Positions 35,223-44,498 of a stretch of DNA of 64,000 bases are shown in pieces. A model generated the notes under the pieces. The model saw only the letters and a list, made by a program, of their open reading frames with translations, was not told where the DNA came from and did no database searches. Position numbers and translations under genes: made by a program. The DNA lies in the NCBI GenBank assembly GCA_019422525.1, contig JAHZDE010000002.1, positions 186,001-250,000 of the forward strand, written 5' to 3'. The stretch is from Clostridiales bacterium (GTDB taxonomy: Bacteria; Bacillota; Clostridia; Oscillospirales; Acutalibacteraceae). Position 1 is the first letter of the stretch, and the number at the start of each line of letters is the position of its first letter.

Positions 35223-36593
35223 TTATCCAGCCAACTGTTGCAGCAGTTGGGAAGCAATAGGGGCAGCGCAGGCGCTGCCAAATCCGCCTTCTTCTACCAC
35301 TACTACAAAAGCATAGGGGGTTTCCGGATTGGCACAATAGCCGGCCACCCATCCAGTGTCTTCTTTGTCGCCGCCCACTTCAGCCGTACCGGTTTTGGCA
35401 CATACCTGAAATTCCGAAGGGAACATATCGCTTCTATAATAGGTTTCCACGTCGCTGCGAAGTAAATTCTGTAAGACTTTTGCGACATTTTCGGGCATCA
35501 TTCTTTCCCCTTTTTCCACCTTGGCGGTATAATCCCCCAGACCAGAACCATTCATGGAGCTGACCAAATGAGGTTCAACAGGAACTCCGTCATTGGCAAT
35601 AGCCCCCATAATCCGCATCATATGATAGGGGGTCACCAAAGTGGTATACTGTCCGATACCAGACCAGGCCAAAGCATTTTCGTCTGCTTCAGAAACATCA
35701 TAGGTGCTGGCCGAAACGACAATCTCGTCCAGCTTTTGCGCTTGGTTAAATCCCATCTCATTAGCTGTTTTGGTCATGGCATCCTTTCCCAAATCCGCAG
35801 CCAATTCGGCAAAATAAATATTACAGGAGTTTCCCAAAGCAGCCTCCAGTCCAATTTCGCCATGCTGTCCCATACAGGTGATTTCTTCCCCGTTGATAAT
35901 CGTCGAACCGGTGCAGGTATAGGTACGGCTGTCCCAATCCGACAAATTTTCAATGGCACAGGCAGAAGTCACAACTTTAAAAGTAGAACCGGGGGTAAAA
36001 GAGGAGGAAATGGTTCTATCCAGATAAGCGCCTTTATATTGGTCATTGGTATCAATGTCATCAGGAATATTTTCCGGGTCAAAGGTAGGCGTGCTGGCCT
36101 TACAGAGAATATCCCCCGTCGTATAGTCATAAAGGATAACAGCGCCTTTGCGGGAGCCAAGCAGTTCCGTAGCCGTTTCACACAGAGAGCTGTCAATGGT
36201 CAGACTGATATTTCCGCCTCCCGATTTTCCGGTAATGGTAGTGACGCCGAGAATAGGATTATAACCCACCAATTGAGGGCGATACACCAACTGAACGCCG
36301 GTAGAGATATAACCATTTTTGTCCCCAACCGTATGCACTGTGGCTTCGCGAATTCCAGCATCGCTGTTATAAGAACGAACACCATCTTGGCTGCCGACCA
36401 AAACTTCCCCATTCCGGTCGCTAATCGTACCGGCCCAAGTCATCTGTCCGCCAGCCACCAAATGCTGATTATACGGCTGCATGGCCCACTCGCCGCCCTG
36501 TGTAAAAAGCTCAAACAAGAAAAAGCCCATGCATCCCAAAAAGGCGGCTGTCAGGATATAGAGGATAAAAGAGCGAAAACCGGTTGTTTTCAT
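35223..36593 (-). CDS. Class B penicillin-binding protein (transpeptidase)
   Basis: A 456-residue monofunctional transpeptidase that cross-links peptidoglycan stem peptides outside the membrane. One N-terminal membrane anchor (about 8-30) is followed by a small non-catalytic domain (DRNGEVLVGSQDGVRSYN) and the penicillin-binding domain. The three active-site motifs are Ser203-TF-Lys206 in FTPGSTFKV, Ser256-Cys-Asn258 in GNSCNIYF, and Lys400-Thr-Gly in CAKTGTAEV. It is shorter than FtsI or PBP2 and resembles the PbpA-type proteins paired with RodA/FtsW in Gram-positives. It starts 34 bases after the FHA-FtsW gene on the same strand, so the two likely form a synthase pair. Confidence 0.93.
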   Translation of the reverse strand: MKTTGFRSFILYILTAAFLGCMGFFLFELFTQGGEWAMQPYNQHLVAGGQMTWAGTISDRNGEVLVGSQDGVRSYNSDAGIREATVHTVGDKNGYISTGVQLVYRPQLVGYNPILGVTTITGKSGGGNISLTIDSSLCETATELLGSRKGAVILYDYTTGDILCKASTPTFDPENIPDDIDTNDQYKGAYLDRTISSSFTPGSTFKVVTSACAIENLSDWDSRTYTCTGSTIINGEEITCMGQHGEIGLEAALGNSCNIYFAELAADLGKDAMTKTANEMGFNQAQKLDEIVVSASTYDVSEADENALAWSGIGQYTTLVTPYHMMRIMGAIANDGVPVEPHLVSSMNGSGLGDYTAKVEKGERMMPENVAKVLQNLLRSDVETYYRSDMFPSEFQVCAKTGTAEVGGDKEDTGWVAGYCANPETPYAFVVVVEEGGFGSACAAPIASQLLQQLAG

Positions 36594-36627
36594 AAGAAAA
36601 TCAATCCTTTCTGGTCAAAGCAACAAG

Positions 36628-38349
36628 CTACTGCCGTTTTCGTTTGCGCACGGCATAAGTTCGTTCATCTGAGGCCTTAATAAAAGCCATCATTCCCCAA
36701 ACCGAGAGCATACTGGAGCCACCTGCGCTGATAAAAGGCAAAGTCACGCCAGTCAGGGGAATCACATCCAAAGGTCCGAAAATATTCAGCAGAGACTGTA
36801 CCAGCAAGATCCCAGCAGCAGCACAGGCAGAAATAGAATAAAAAGTTGAACGGCTGCGGGTCACATCACTGCGGACATAAAATACCCACAGAACCACCGA
36901 TAAAGCGGTAACCAAAGCCAGCAGCAAGCCGAGTTCTTCGGTCATCATACCAAATACCAAATCGCTATTACCGGCAGCAACATTATGGAGATAACCATTC
37001 CCAAGGCCGGTACCAAAGAAACCTCCACTGGCGGCATACGTTAGGGTACGGCTTTGCTGGTATCCATAGCTGTCATTGATATGTTCCCATACATGCCGCC
37101 ACCCCAAAAATCGCGCAGCAGCATAAGGTTTCACTTTTAGGAACATAAATAACCCAATAACAACGGCGGAGCAGGCCAGTGCAATGGTACGGATACTTCC
37201 CGAGCGCATAAAGGCAATGATAAGAAATGTTACAAAGAACAGGGCAGCGGAGCCTAAATCCCGCATTAACACCAAACAGACGCCGCAAAGAGCCGTAAGA
37301 ACAATAAATTCAGTCAGGTTTCGTGTGGTTTGCAGCTTGTCCAACGTAGCGGCGCCAGCAAAAATAAACACGATTTTGGCCAGTTCCGATGGCTGAATAC
37401 TGACAGGTCCCAAAAAAATCCAGTTTTTCGAGCCATTGATAGAGGTACCAATCACCAGCGTAACCGCCAGCAGTCCTACCGCACACAGAGCCAAGGGGAA
37501 ACGCCATTTGGTAACTCTTTCCAAGTCACCCATAAACCAGATTAACAGGGAAAAAATAATAATGCCGCCAAACAGAGCTGCCAGTTGAGTAATCGCAGTA
37601 GAAACACTGTCTCCGGCCAGCAGGAATATACCGATTCCACTAAATAAAAGGGCAACGGTTTCCACTTCGAAACTAACCCGTCCAAGCCCCTTCATGGAAA
37701 AAAGATAAAAAGAAATATCCACTACCAATAAAGCACCAAACAGGAGCAGGGGAATAAAAGAAAATATTTTTCCTTCTTCAATAGGTGCAAAGCAGCACTG
37801 TATGGCCATGAGAAGTTGCACGAAAATGGTCAGAAAAAACAGACTCAATGGGGAAGCCGCGTGTTTTCCCTCCCGGCGGAAAAATCGTCTTTTATGCAAA
37901 TCAGTTTCCGTAGTTTGGCGAAATCGGAGTACCGAGCTTCCCATTGCAACCGTATCTCCGGGATACAGAGGGAATCTTTCAGAAGGTTTCAGTTTTTTTC
38001 CATTGACAAAAGTTCCGGCTTTGGAATAGGTATCAATGACAAACCATCCCTGCTCGCGGCGCATTAAAACAGCGTGGTCACGGGACATAGTCGCATCTGG
38101 CAGCGAAACATCGCAGCTTCTGCTTCGGCCAATGGAATTCTCCCAATATAAAACGGGGAATTTAGCATGGGTAGTGACTTCCTCCAGCATCATGACCGGA
38201 GCTTGGGGCCTGCGCCCGATTTTTACAGACCGATAGCACTGGATTACTACAATCAATGCGACCAAAGGGACAACGACCCGAAGGGCATACAAAAAGACAT
38301 AGAGTGCCTGGTAACCGATTGATTCAAAAAAAGCGGAAAAATCCGGCAC
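36628..38349 (-). CDS. FHA domain fused to FtsW/RodA/SpoVE-family glycosyltransferase
   Basis: 573 residues. An N-terminal membrane segment (about 15-38) is followed by a cytosolic FHA domain (about 65-143) with its phosphothreonine-binding residues visible: Gly-Arg-Ser 74-76, Ser-Arg-Asp-His 89-92, and Asn117. From about 175 on lie about ten membrane segments of the SEDS family, which polymerise lipid II; the conserved ending FISAGGSSMLSVWGMMAFIK is clear. Known relatives are FtsW, RodA and SpoVE. The FHA part implies control by a Ser/Thr kinase; a kinase-like gene lies in this window at 48139, but a link is speculative. It is coupled to the PBP gene downstream. The 232-base gap upstream carries a TATAAT box near 38404 with a weak -35. 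Confidence 0.93.
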   Translation of the reverse strand: MPDFSAFFESIGYQALYVFLYALRVVVPLVALIVVIQCYRSVKIGRRPQAPVMMLEEVTTHAKFPVLYWENSIGRSRSCDVSLPDATMSRDHAVLMRREQGWFVIDTYSKAGTFVNGKKLKPSERFPLYPGDTVAMGSSVLRFRQTTETDLHKRRFFRREGKHAASPLSLFFLTIFVQLLMAIQCCFAPIEEGKIFSFIPLLLFGALLVVDISFYLFSMKGLGRVSFEVETVALLFSGIGIFLLAGDSVSTAITQLAALFGGIIIFSLLIWFMGDLERVTKWRFPLALCAVGLLAVTLVIGTSINGSKNWIFLGPVSIQPSELAKIVFIFAGAATLDKLQTTRNLTEFIVLTALCGVCLVLMRDLGSAALFFVTFLIIAFMRSGSIRTIALACSAVVIGLFMFLKVKPYAAARFLGWRHVWEHINDSYGYQQSRTLTYAASGGFFGTGLGNGYLHNVAAGNSDLVFGMMTEELGLLLALVTALSVVLWVFYVRSDVTRSRSTFYSISACAAAGILLVQSLLNIFGPLDVIPLTGVTLPFISAGGSSMLSVWGMMAFIKASDERTYAVRKRKRQ

Positions 38350-38505
38350 AGGGAATCATCTCCTTTATTTGGGGAAAGAGATTTCCGCCAATACTTATGT
38401 GGATATTATAGCATGTTCTGACAAAGAAAAGTAAATAAATTGCAAAGGTTACAAAAATGACGGGTTCGCGCCAAGGTCTATTCACAAATGACAAATAAAT
38501 AAAAC

Positions 38506-38541
38506 ACAGCCGCCCGGTCATATTTTGTCCGGTGCGGCTGT
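38506..38541 (-). terminator. Terminator of the isomerase/acyl-CoA ligase fusion gene
   Basis: The arms ACAGCCGCACCGG / CCGGGCGGCTGT on the minus strand are followed by GTTTTATTTATT, 41 bases after the stop. Confidence 0.82.
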
Positions 38542-38582
38542 ATGAAATACAAAGGGGGCAAGGAAACCATTCTGTTCCATCA

Positions 38583-41114
38583 TCAGGCAGTCTCAATAGA
38601 GCTGGCCTGCTGCAATCCAAACTTCTGTACGGCTTCTTCCCTCATTTTATATTTAAGAATTTTTCCAGCGGCGTTCATAGGGAAGCTGTCCACAAAATCC
38701 ACATACCGCGGCGTTTTGTGCTTGGCCATATGGCTGGAAACAAACTCTTTCAGTTCCTCTTCCGTCATGGATTCGCCGGGCTTCAGAATCACGCAGGCGG
38801 CAATTTCTTCTCCATAGTCTTTATCCGGTACGCCGATAACCTGAACATCCGACACTTTTGGGTGGGTATAGATAAAGTCCTCAATTTCTTTTGGATAAAT
38901 ATTTTCGCCTCCGCGGATAATCATATCTTTGATACGGCCTGTAATTTTATAGTTTCCGTTTTCGTCCCGACGGGCCAAATCACCGGTATGGAGCCAGCCA
39001 TCCTCGTCAATAGCAGCCGCTGTGGCTTCAGGCATTTTATAATAGCCCTTCATAATATTATATCCCCGGGCCACGAACTCACCGTCTACGTTATCCGGCA
39101 AATCTTTTCCGGTTTCCGGGTCCACAATCTTACATTCCACGCCGAACATGGCGCCGCCCACGGTATTCACCCGAGTTTCAATGGAATCGGTAGTTTTACT
39201 CATGGTGCAGCCAGGGGAAGCCTCCGTCTGGCCGTACGTAATGCAAATCTCCGACATATGCATTTTTTCGATGACCTCCCGCATGACCTTAATGGGGCAG
39301 GGGCTGCCGGCCATAATACCGGTACGCATATAACTGAAGTCTGTTTTGGGAAAATCTTCATGGCCCAACATGGCAATAAACATGGTGGGCACGCCGTGGA
39401 AGGCCGTAATTTTTTCCTGATTGATACAGGCAAGCCCTTTTCTGGGGGAGAAAGCAGGAATAGGGCTCATAGTAGTGCCGTGGGTCATGGAAGCGGTCAT
39501 GGCCAACACCATACCGAAGCAGTGGAACATAGGCACCTGAATCATCATTCGGTCAGCCGTGGAGAGGTCCATACAGTCCCCGATAGCCTTGCCGTTGTTT
39601 ACCACGTTGTAATGGGTGAGCATAACCCCCTTAGGAAAACCAGTGGTACCGGAAGTATATTGCATATTACACACGTCGTTTTTGTCAATAGCAGCGGCCC
39701 GGCGATATACTTCTTCCACAGGGACTTTTTCCGAAACTGCCAGAGCTTCTTCCCAAGTCCAGCAACCCTTTTGGCTGGATTCGCAGGTAATGATATTCCG
39801 TAAAAATGGCAATTTTTTGCTGTGAAGAGGATGTCCTTTTTTTAGGGTTTCCAGTTCCGGGCACAATTCTTTAATAATAGCGATATAGTCAGAATCCTTA
39901 TAGCCATCCACCATAACCAGAGTATGCGTGTCAGACTGGCGAAGCAGATATTCTGCTTCATGAATTTTATAGGCAGTGTTTACGGTTACCAGAACAGCGC
40001 CGATTTTAGTAGTGGCCCAGAAGGTGATATACCACTGAGGTACATTGGTGGCCCAGATAGCCACATGGTCGCCGGGACGAACGCCCATAGCAATCAGAGA
40101 ACGGGCAAAAGTATCCACATCATCCCGGAACTCAGAATAAGTACGTGTATAATCAAGGGTGGTGTAGCGGAAGGCGTACTGGTCGGGAAATTCCTCTACC
40201 ATCCTGTCCAGAACCTGTGGGAAGGTCAAATCTATCAGATGCTCTTTGGGCCACACATATTTGCCGGTTTTGGCGTTATTATCATATAGCCGTCGGATAT
40301 CCTCTGGCCGATCCATATACTGCTCCATAAAGTTGGCAAAGTGAGGGAATACAATACCCGGGTCGCTCAAATCGGGGGCATAACGTTTGAGCCATTCCAG
40401 CGACACATATCCCTCGTAGTTAATGGAACGCAATGCTCTCATCATGGCGTCCATGGGAAGATCGCCTTCTCCCATAATTTTATAGACAGTCTTTCCGTTT
40501 TCCACAACGGAATCTTTCACATGAGTATATTTAATATAAGCGCCCAGATTCTGCACGGTGGTTTCGGGAGATTCTCCGGCATAGCGGTAGGGATGGTGTA
40601 AATCCCACAATGCGCCGATATTATCGCTTTCAATTTGATTCAGCAACTCACGTAGTCTTGCAGTATCAGCATATACCCCATTCGTTTCCACCAGTAAAGT
40701 AACGTTGTGCTGTTCTGCATAGGGAATCAGTTGCTGTAGAGTATGTAACACCAGCGTATCATCCACTTCTCCGTCAGGAGCAGCAGTCAAATCACCTAAA
40801 ATTCTAATATAGGGAGTGTGCAGTTTTGCAGCCAAGTCAATATACCGGCGCAATTCCTCCAAGGTTTCCTGTGTTTTTTCGGGAAATTTCAACGCGCATC
40901 CCGAAGACAGGCAACAAATCTCCAAATGTTTTTGGCGCAGCAGTTCAATGGTTTTTGGCAGATTTTCCGGCCGGAAAGGACGGGCATTGATAGAAAAAAT
41001 ATTGTCTCCCAAACCGCGCATTTCAATTCCGGAAAAGCCAAAATCTTTGGCCATAGAATAGATATCGGCCCAGTCAAAATCCGGGCAACCCAAAGTAGAA
41101 AAAGCCAATTTCAT
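38583..41114 (-). CDS. Sugar isomerase/epimerase TIM barrel fused to acyl-CoA ligase
   Basis: One continuous frame of 843 residues. Residues 1 to about 275 are a xylose-isomerase-like barrel (IolE/AP-endonuclease-2 superfamily) with likely metal ligands Glu143 (LVETNG), Asp171 (WDLHH), His198 (THVKD) and Glu240 (SLEW). Residues about 296-835 are an ANL-superfamily AMP-binding ligase: YTSGTTGFPKG (487-497), ITYGQTEASP, GWLHTGDLA, GRIKDMIIRGGENIYP, and a C-terminal GKILKYKMR with the catalytic Lys. The ligase best resembles medium/long-chain acyl-CoA synthetases (FadD type). The ATG at 41114 has AGGAGG 10 bases upstream. There is no frameshift or linker break, so the fusion appears real. The substrate is unknown; a promoter and leader terminator precede it. 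Confidence 0.85.
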   Translation of the reverse strand: MKLAFSTLGCPDFDWADIYSMAKDFGFSGIEMRGLGDNIFSINARPFRPENLPKTIELLRQKHLEICCLSSGCALKFPEKTQETLEELRRYIDLAAKLHTPYIRILGDLTAAPDGEVDDTLVLHTLQQLIPYAEQHNVTLLVETNGVYADTARLRELLNQIESDNIGALWDLHHPYRYAGESPETTVQNLGAYIKYTHVKDSVVENGKTVYKIMGEGDLPMDAMMRALRSINYEGYVSLEWLKRYAPDLSDPGIVFPHFANFMEQYMDRPEDIRRLYDNNAKTGKYVWPKEHLIDLTFPQVLDRMVEEFPDQYAFRYTTLDYTRTYSEFRDDVDTFARSLIAMGVRPGDHVAIWATNVPQWYITFWATTKIGAVLVTVNTAYKIHEAEYLLRQSDTHTLVMVDGYKDSDYIAIIKELCPELETLKKGHPLHSKKLPFLRNIITCESSQKGCWTWEEALAVSEKVPVEEVYRRAAAIDKNDVCNMQYTSGTTGFPKGVMLTHYNVVNNGKAIGDCMDLSTADRMMIQVPMFHCFGMVLAMTASMTHGTTMSPIPAFSPRKGLACINQEKITAFHGVPTMFIAMLGHEDFPKTDFSYMRTGIMAGSPCPIKVMREVIEKMHMSEICITYGQTEASPGCTMSKTTDSIETRVNTVGGAMFGVECKIVDPETGKDLPDNVDGEFVARGYNIMKGYYKMPEATAAAIDEDGWLHTGDLARRDENGNYKITGRIKDMIIRGGENIYPKEIEDFIYTHPKVSDVQVIGVPDKDYGEEIAACVILKPGESMTEEELKEFVSSHMAKHKTPRYVDFVDSFPMNAAGKILKYKMREEAVQKFGLQQASSIETA

Positions 41115-41157
41115 ATTGTAAAATCCTCCTTACTCAATCCATAGGGACAATCCCAAG

Positions 41158-41196
41158 AAAAAAAGCTTCCATCTTCTGATATTTAAAGATGGAAGC
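41158..41196 (-). terminator. Terminator hairpin in the leader of the fusion gene
   Basis: The arms GCTTCCATCTT / AAGATGGAAGC are followed on the minus strand by TTTTTTT, only 44 bases before the fusion gene start and downstream of its candidate promoter. It is either an attenuator or a second end for the PTS operon. The gap 41115-41507 holds nothing else but this, the promoter and the PTS terminator; no T-box or known riboswitch core is seen. Confidence 0.7.
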
Positions 41197-41320
41197 AACC
41201 TGTTAGAAAATATGTGGATAGTTTTACGTCTCACATATCTTGCCGCATAGAGGAAAAAAGTAATAATATCTTAAATATATCATGACTTTATATGATTGTA
41301 AAGGGAGATTGAGGTTAATT

Positions 41321-41348
41321 TTCATACAAAAAAGAGAATACTTGTCAA
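41321..41348 (-). promoter_or_regulatory. Candidate promoter of the fusion gene
   Basis: On the minus strand a perfect TTGACA (41348-41343) and TATGAA (41326-41321) are spaced by 16 bases, about 207 bases before the gene. Confidence 0.5.
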
Positions 41349-41387
41349 ATTTTATGACAAATATAAAGCATATATTTACTATAACAC

Positions 41388-41417
41388 AAAAGGGCACAGC
41401 GTATGCTGTGCCCTTTT
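41388..41417 (-). terminator. Terminator of the PTS operon
   Basis: Perfect 13-bp arms AAAAGGGCACAGC / GCTGTGCCCTTTT around a 4-base loop with A/T-rich ends, 91 bases after the IIBC stop; it can act in both directions. Confidence 0.85.
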
Positions 41418-41507
41418 GCTGTTCAGGTAATAGAAACTTTCAACCCAAACAAGAGGAAATGAAAAATACTACTCATCACTGTGGGCCGGATGAGAGCATG
41501 GTTATAC

Positions 41508-42959
41508 TTAGAGCATCTTCTTCAGCTCATCGGCAACAAACTGAACCTTAGGTCCAATTACAATCTGAACGCTGTTTTTGCCGGGACGAATGACGCCAGC
41601 AACACCTGCGCTCTTAATCTTCTTTTCATCCACCAGCAGGCGATCCTTGACCTCCATGCGCAGGCGGGTGATGCAGTTGTCGGCAGAAGTAATATTGTCC
41701 TTGCCACCCAGACCTTCCAGAACGATTCTGGCAATCTCGGTATAGTTGTCGTTAGCCAGTGTGACTTTCATTTCAGCATCGGTGTCATCGTCATCCTCAC
41801 GACCAGGGGTCTTGAGATCCAGAGCCTGAATGGCCACGCGGAACACAATGTAGAAGATAACAGCGGTTACCAAACCGATGGGAATCAGCAGCAGGCCGCC
41901 CATAGCATTGGGAGCCTTGAAGCTAAAGAACCAGTCAACGAAACCAGCGGAGAACCAGAAGCCCGCACGGAAGGGGAAGAGAACGGTGATGCCAGCAACA
42001 ATGCCGCACATAAGAGCATAAATCACATACAGGACAGGAGCCAGGAACATGAAGGAGAACTCCAAGGGTTCCGTAACGCCGGTGAAGAATGCGCACAGTG
42101 CACCGGAGAACAGCAGACCAGCAGCAACCTTCTTCTTGTTGGACTTTGCAGTGTGATACATAGCCAGAGCAGCTGCAGGCAGACCGAACATCATGACCGG
42201 GAAGAAACCGGACATATACATACCGGCCTCGCCAGGCTGCAGGCCTTCAGCAGAAGCGGTGCCCCAGAAACGAGCGATATCGTTGATGCCAGCCACATCA
42301 AACCAGAACACGGAGTTCAGAGCATGGTGCAGACCAACCGGAATGAGCAGACGATTCAGGAAAGTATAGATACCTACACCGACTGCACCCAAGCTCATAA
42401 TGGCTTCGCCCAGATTGATCAGCAGGCCATAGATAAAGGGCCATGCAAAGAACAGGATAATGTCTACAATCAAAGTCATCAAAGCGGCCATAATGGCAAC
42501 GCAGCGTTTGCCGCTGAAGAAAGCCAAGGCATCGGGCAGCTTTGTATCCTTAAATTTGTTGTAGCAGAAAGCACCGATAAGGCCGCTAACGATACCGATA
42601 AACTGGTTGTTGATCTTTCCGAAAGCAGCGTTGGCTTCCGCACCGGTGAGCACGCTCACTACAGCGGAAGAAAGGATGGTCTGAGTCATCAACCAGGAAA
42701 CCAGACCGGCGAGAGCAGAGGTACCGTCCTGATCTTTGGACATACCAACAGCAACACCAATTGCGAACAGGATAGCCATGTTGTCGATAATGGCGCCGCC
42801 TGCTTTTACCAGGAAGAAAGCGACGACATTAGGATCGCCCAAACCGCTCATAACGTTTTGGTCAATCCAATATCCAATACCCATCAGGATACCGGCGGCG
42901 GGGAGACAGGCAACGGGCAGCATCAAGGATTTGCCCAGTCTCTGCAAGGTTTTCATCAT
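41508..42959 (-). CDS. PTS EIIBC component, glucose/N-acetylglucosamine/maltose family
   Basis: The membrane permease of a phosphotransferase system: it transports and phosphorylates a hexose or amino-sugar. The EIIC part (about residues 1-385) has roughly ten membrane segments, starting LPVACLPAAGILMGIGYW and holding VTEPLEFSFMFLAPVLYVIY, the substrate-site TEPLEF motif. An acidic linker (DDDDTDAEMK) leads to EIIB, with the phosphorylated Cys in SADNCITRLRMEV. At 483 residues it lacks an attached EIIA, which is encoded just upstream. The exact sugar (glucose, GlcNAc or maltose) cannot be fixed from sequence. The ATG at 42959 has AGGAGG 9 bases upstream; the longer frame to 43007 does not. 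Expression is under antiterminator control. Confidence 0.92.
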   Translation of the reverse strand: MMKTLQRLGKSLMLPVACLPAAGILMGIGYWIDQNVMSGLGDPNVVAFFLVKAGGAIIDNMAILFAIGVAVGMSKDQDGTSALAGLVSWLMTQTILSSAVVSVLTGAEANAAFGKINNQFIGIVSGLIGAFCYNKFKDTKLPDALAFFSGKRCVAIMAALMTLIVDIILFFAWPFIYGLLINLGEAIMSLGAVGVGIYTFLNRLLIPVGLHHALNSVFWFDVAGINDIARFWGTASAEGLQPGEAGMYMSGFFPVMMFGLPAAALAMYHTAKSNKKKVAAGLLFSGALCAFFTGVTEPLEFSFMFLAPVLYVIYALMCGIVAGITVLFPFRAGFWFSAGFVDWFFSFKAPNAMGGLLLIPIGLVTAVIFYIVFRVAIQALDLKTPGREDDDDTDAEMKVTLANDNYTEIARIVLEGLGGKDNITSADNCITRLRMEVKDRLLVDEKKIKSAGVAGVIRPGKNSVQIVIGPKVQFVADELKKML

Positions 42960-43048
42960 AACAGAATTCCTCCTCTGTTTTAAAATTTTATTAAACTGCC
43001 GGCCCACAGCAGCTTTTGCTAAGTAAAGGGGTTAGGCGAAAAAAGCTT

Positions 43049-43534
43049 TTATTTTTCCAGTACCAGAATCTTTTCTCCGGTTTCCACATCTTTCCCAGTA
43101 ACGGGCGTAATGGCAGAGTAATCATCAGAATTACAAATCACAATAGGAGTGATTAAATCATATCCGGCATTGCGGATGCCTTCCGCGTCGAATTCAATCA
43201 GAAGTTGTCCAGATTTTACTTTGTCGCCATTTTTGGCAAACACTTTAAAGAACTGGCCCTTAAGGTTTACAGTTTCCAGTCCGACATGAATCAGGATTTC
43301 GGCACCGTCATCGGATGTCATACTAACGGCATGACCGGTATCAAACATCATATCAATGGTAGCATCACAGGGAGCCACAATCTGATTTCCAGAAGGACGA
43401 ACGGCCACTCCTTTGCCTAAAATTTCTTGGCTGAAAGTGGGGTCACTCACCTCGCTGAGAGGCACAGCGCTGCCTTTAATGGGGGCCAAAAGCTCAATCC
43501 CGGAAGGCTTAAAAAGATTTTTAAAAAACCCCAT
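43049..43534 (-). CDS. PTS EIIA component, glucose (Crr) type
   Basis: A 161-residue soluble EIIA that passes phosphate from HPr to the EIIB domain encoded next. The glucose-type beta-sandwich is clear: LLAPIKGSAVPLSEVSDPTF at the N-terminus, FDTGHAVSM with the supporting His, and EILIHVGLETVNLKGQFF with the phosphorylated His. It ends SAITPVTGKDVETGEKILVL. Length is standard for a free Crr-like protein. It starts 6 bases after the antiterminator gene and lies 89 bases before EIIBC. Besides transport, such EIIA proteins can regulate the antiterminator by phosphorylation. Confidence 0.95.
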   Translation of the reverse strand: MGFFKNLFKPSGIELLAPIKGSAVPLSEVSDPTFSQEILGKGVAVRPSGNQIVAPCDATIDMMFDTGHAVSMTSDDGAEILIHVGLETVNLKGQFFKVFAKNGDKVKSGQLLIEFDAEGIRNAGYDLITPIVICNSDDYSAITPVTGKDVETGEKILVLEK

Positions 43535-43540
43535 TCAGAA

Positions 43541-44377
43541 TCACTCCTTTTTCTTATTCACATAATGGATATGAATGGCAAGATAGGCAATCGTCTCTTC
43601 CGAAACGCAGTAGAGCCCCTGTTCTTCCAAATATACCGCCACCCGTTCAGCACAGGCATATTCCTGTGGAAACAGGGAGCGTAAAATCTGATTCAACTGG
43701 TCGTCATTACTGGTTTCAGCCGCTTCAGAGAAAGCTTGAAGCACCATAAATTTAAGATGGTACAGGAATTCATCATATCGGCAAGAGTTTTTATTGATAC
43801 AAATGCCAGGATACGCCTCAATCATTTCCAAAACTCCCTGTGTGGTATGGGTCAATCGAACAATCCGACTGATGGAAGTATCATATTCCGCGTTGGCAAT
43901 ATGTAAAGCAATATTAGCAGCTTCCGCAATGGGAAGAGACGTACCGAGCTCCGAAGAAATACGCTCAAGAGCATATTGTCCCACCGAGTACTCCTGCGGA
44001 TAAAACAGACGGACTTCGTTCAAAAGGACATCTTCAAAAACCATCCCTTGCTGATGGCGGAGCACGGCGAACTTAATATGATCCGTCAGGGTAACATAGA
44101 TATTTTCATTAAGACGTTTATTCAAAACCGTGCGGGCATATTCGATAATCTCAGCCGACACTTCAATATATTCAATGGGTAAAGACGAAAAAAGGGCTTT
44201 CAGTTTATCAGTCTCCCTTTGATTTTCCATTCGAAAGACTTTTTCCACTTGGTTATCGGGAATATTGGGGGAGCCTTTGGCATGAAAACCAAGCCCCTTT
44301 CCCATGACAATCACTTCTTGACCATCCTTGTCCAGGCAGCTAACGATGTTATTATTGATGACCTTTAGAATCTGCAT
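43541..44377 (-). CDS. BglG/LicT-family transcriptional antiterminator
   Basis: A 278-residue RNA-binding antiterminator. The N-terminal co-antiterminator domain (about 1-55) reads MQILKVINNNIVSCLDKDGQ, then MGKGLGFHAKGSPNIPDN. Two PTS-regulation domains follow: PRD1 (about 65-165, with LTDHIKFAVLRHQQGM) and PRD2 (about 170-278, with His residues in NIALHIANAEYD and YLAIHIHYVN). Phosphorylation of these His by HPr or EIIB controls dimer formation. When active, it binds the RAT element found at 44551-44578 and prevents termination, turning on its own operon. It starts about 170 bases after the RAT and is directly followed by EIIA. Confidence 0.95.
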   Translation of the reverse strand: MQILKVINNNIVSCLDKDGQEVIVMGKGLGFHAKGSPNIPDNQVEKVFRMENQRETDKLKALFSSLPIEYIEVSAEIIEYARTVLNKRLNENIYVTLTDHIKFAVLRHQQGMVFEDVLLNEVRLFYPQEYSVGQYALERISSELGTSLPIAEAANIALHIANAEYDTSISRIVRLTHTTQGVLEMIEAYPGICINKNSCRYDEFLYHLKFMVLQAFSEAAETSNDDQLNQILRSLFPQEYACAERVAVYLEEQGLYCVSEETIAYLAIHIHYVNKKKE

Positions 44378-44498
44378 ATGCCCCTCCGAAACAGGGCCAA
44401 ACCATAAACCGAGGCCCTGAATAAAGGAAATCTTCCCAGATACAGCACACGAAAACGCCGGGAACCCGGGATTTCGAGGAAAAGAAAGCCTAAAAAAT

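Noticed and set aside
38532..39803. Plus-strand 423-codon frame opposite the acyl-CoA ligase
   Set aside because: Sense gene has all ANL motifs; the antisense frame has none and no start signal.
41115..41300. T-box leader before the fusion gene
   Set aside because: A terminator is present but the conserved T-box sequence AGGGTGGNACCGCG is not.
41481..42983. Plus-strand 500-codon frame opposite the PTS permease
   Set aside because: A low-complexity Gln/Asn/His-rich translation mirroring a hydrophobic membrane gene; typical antisense shadow.
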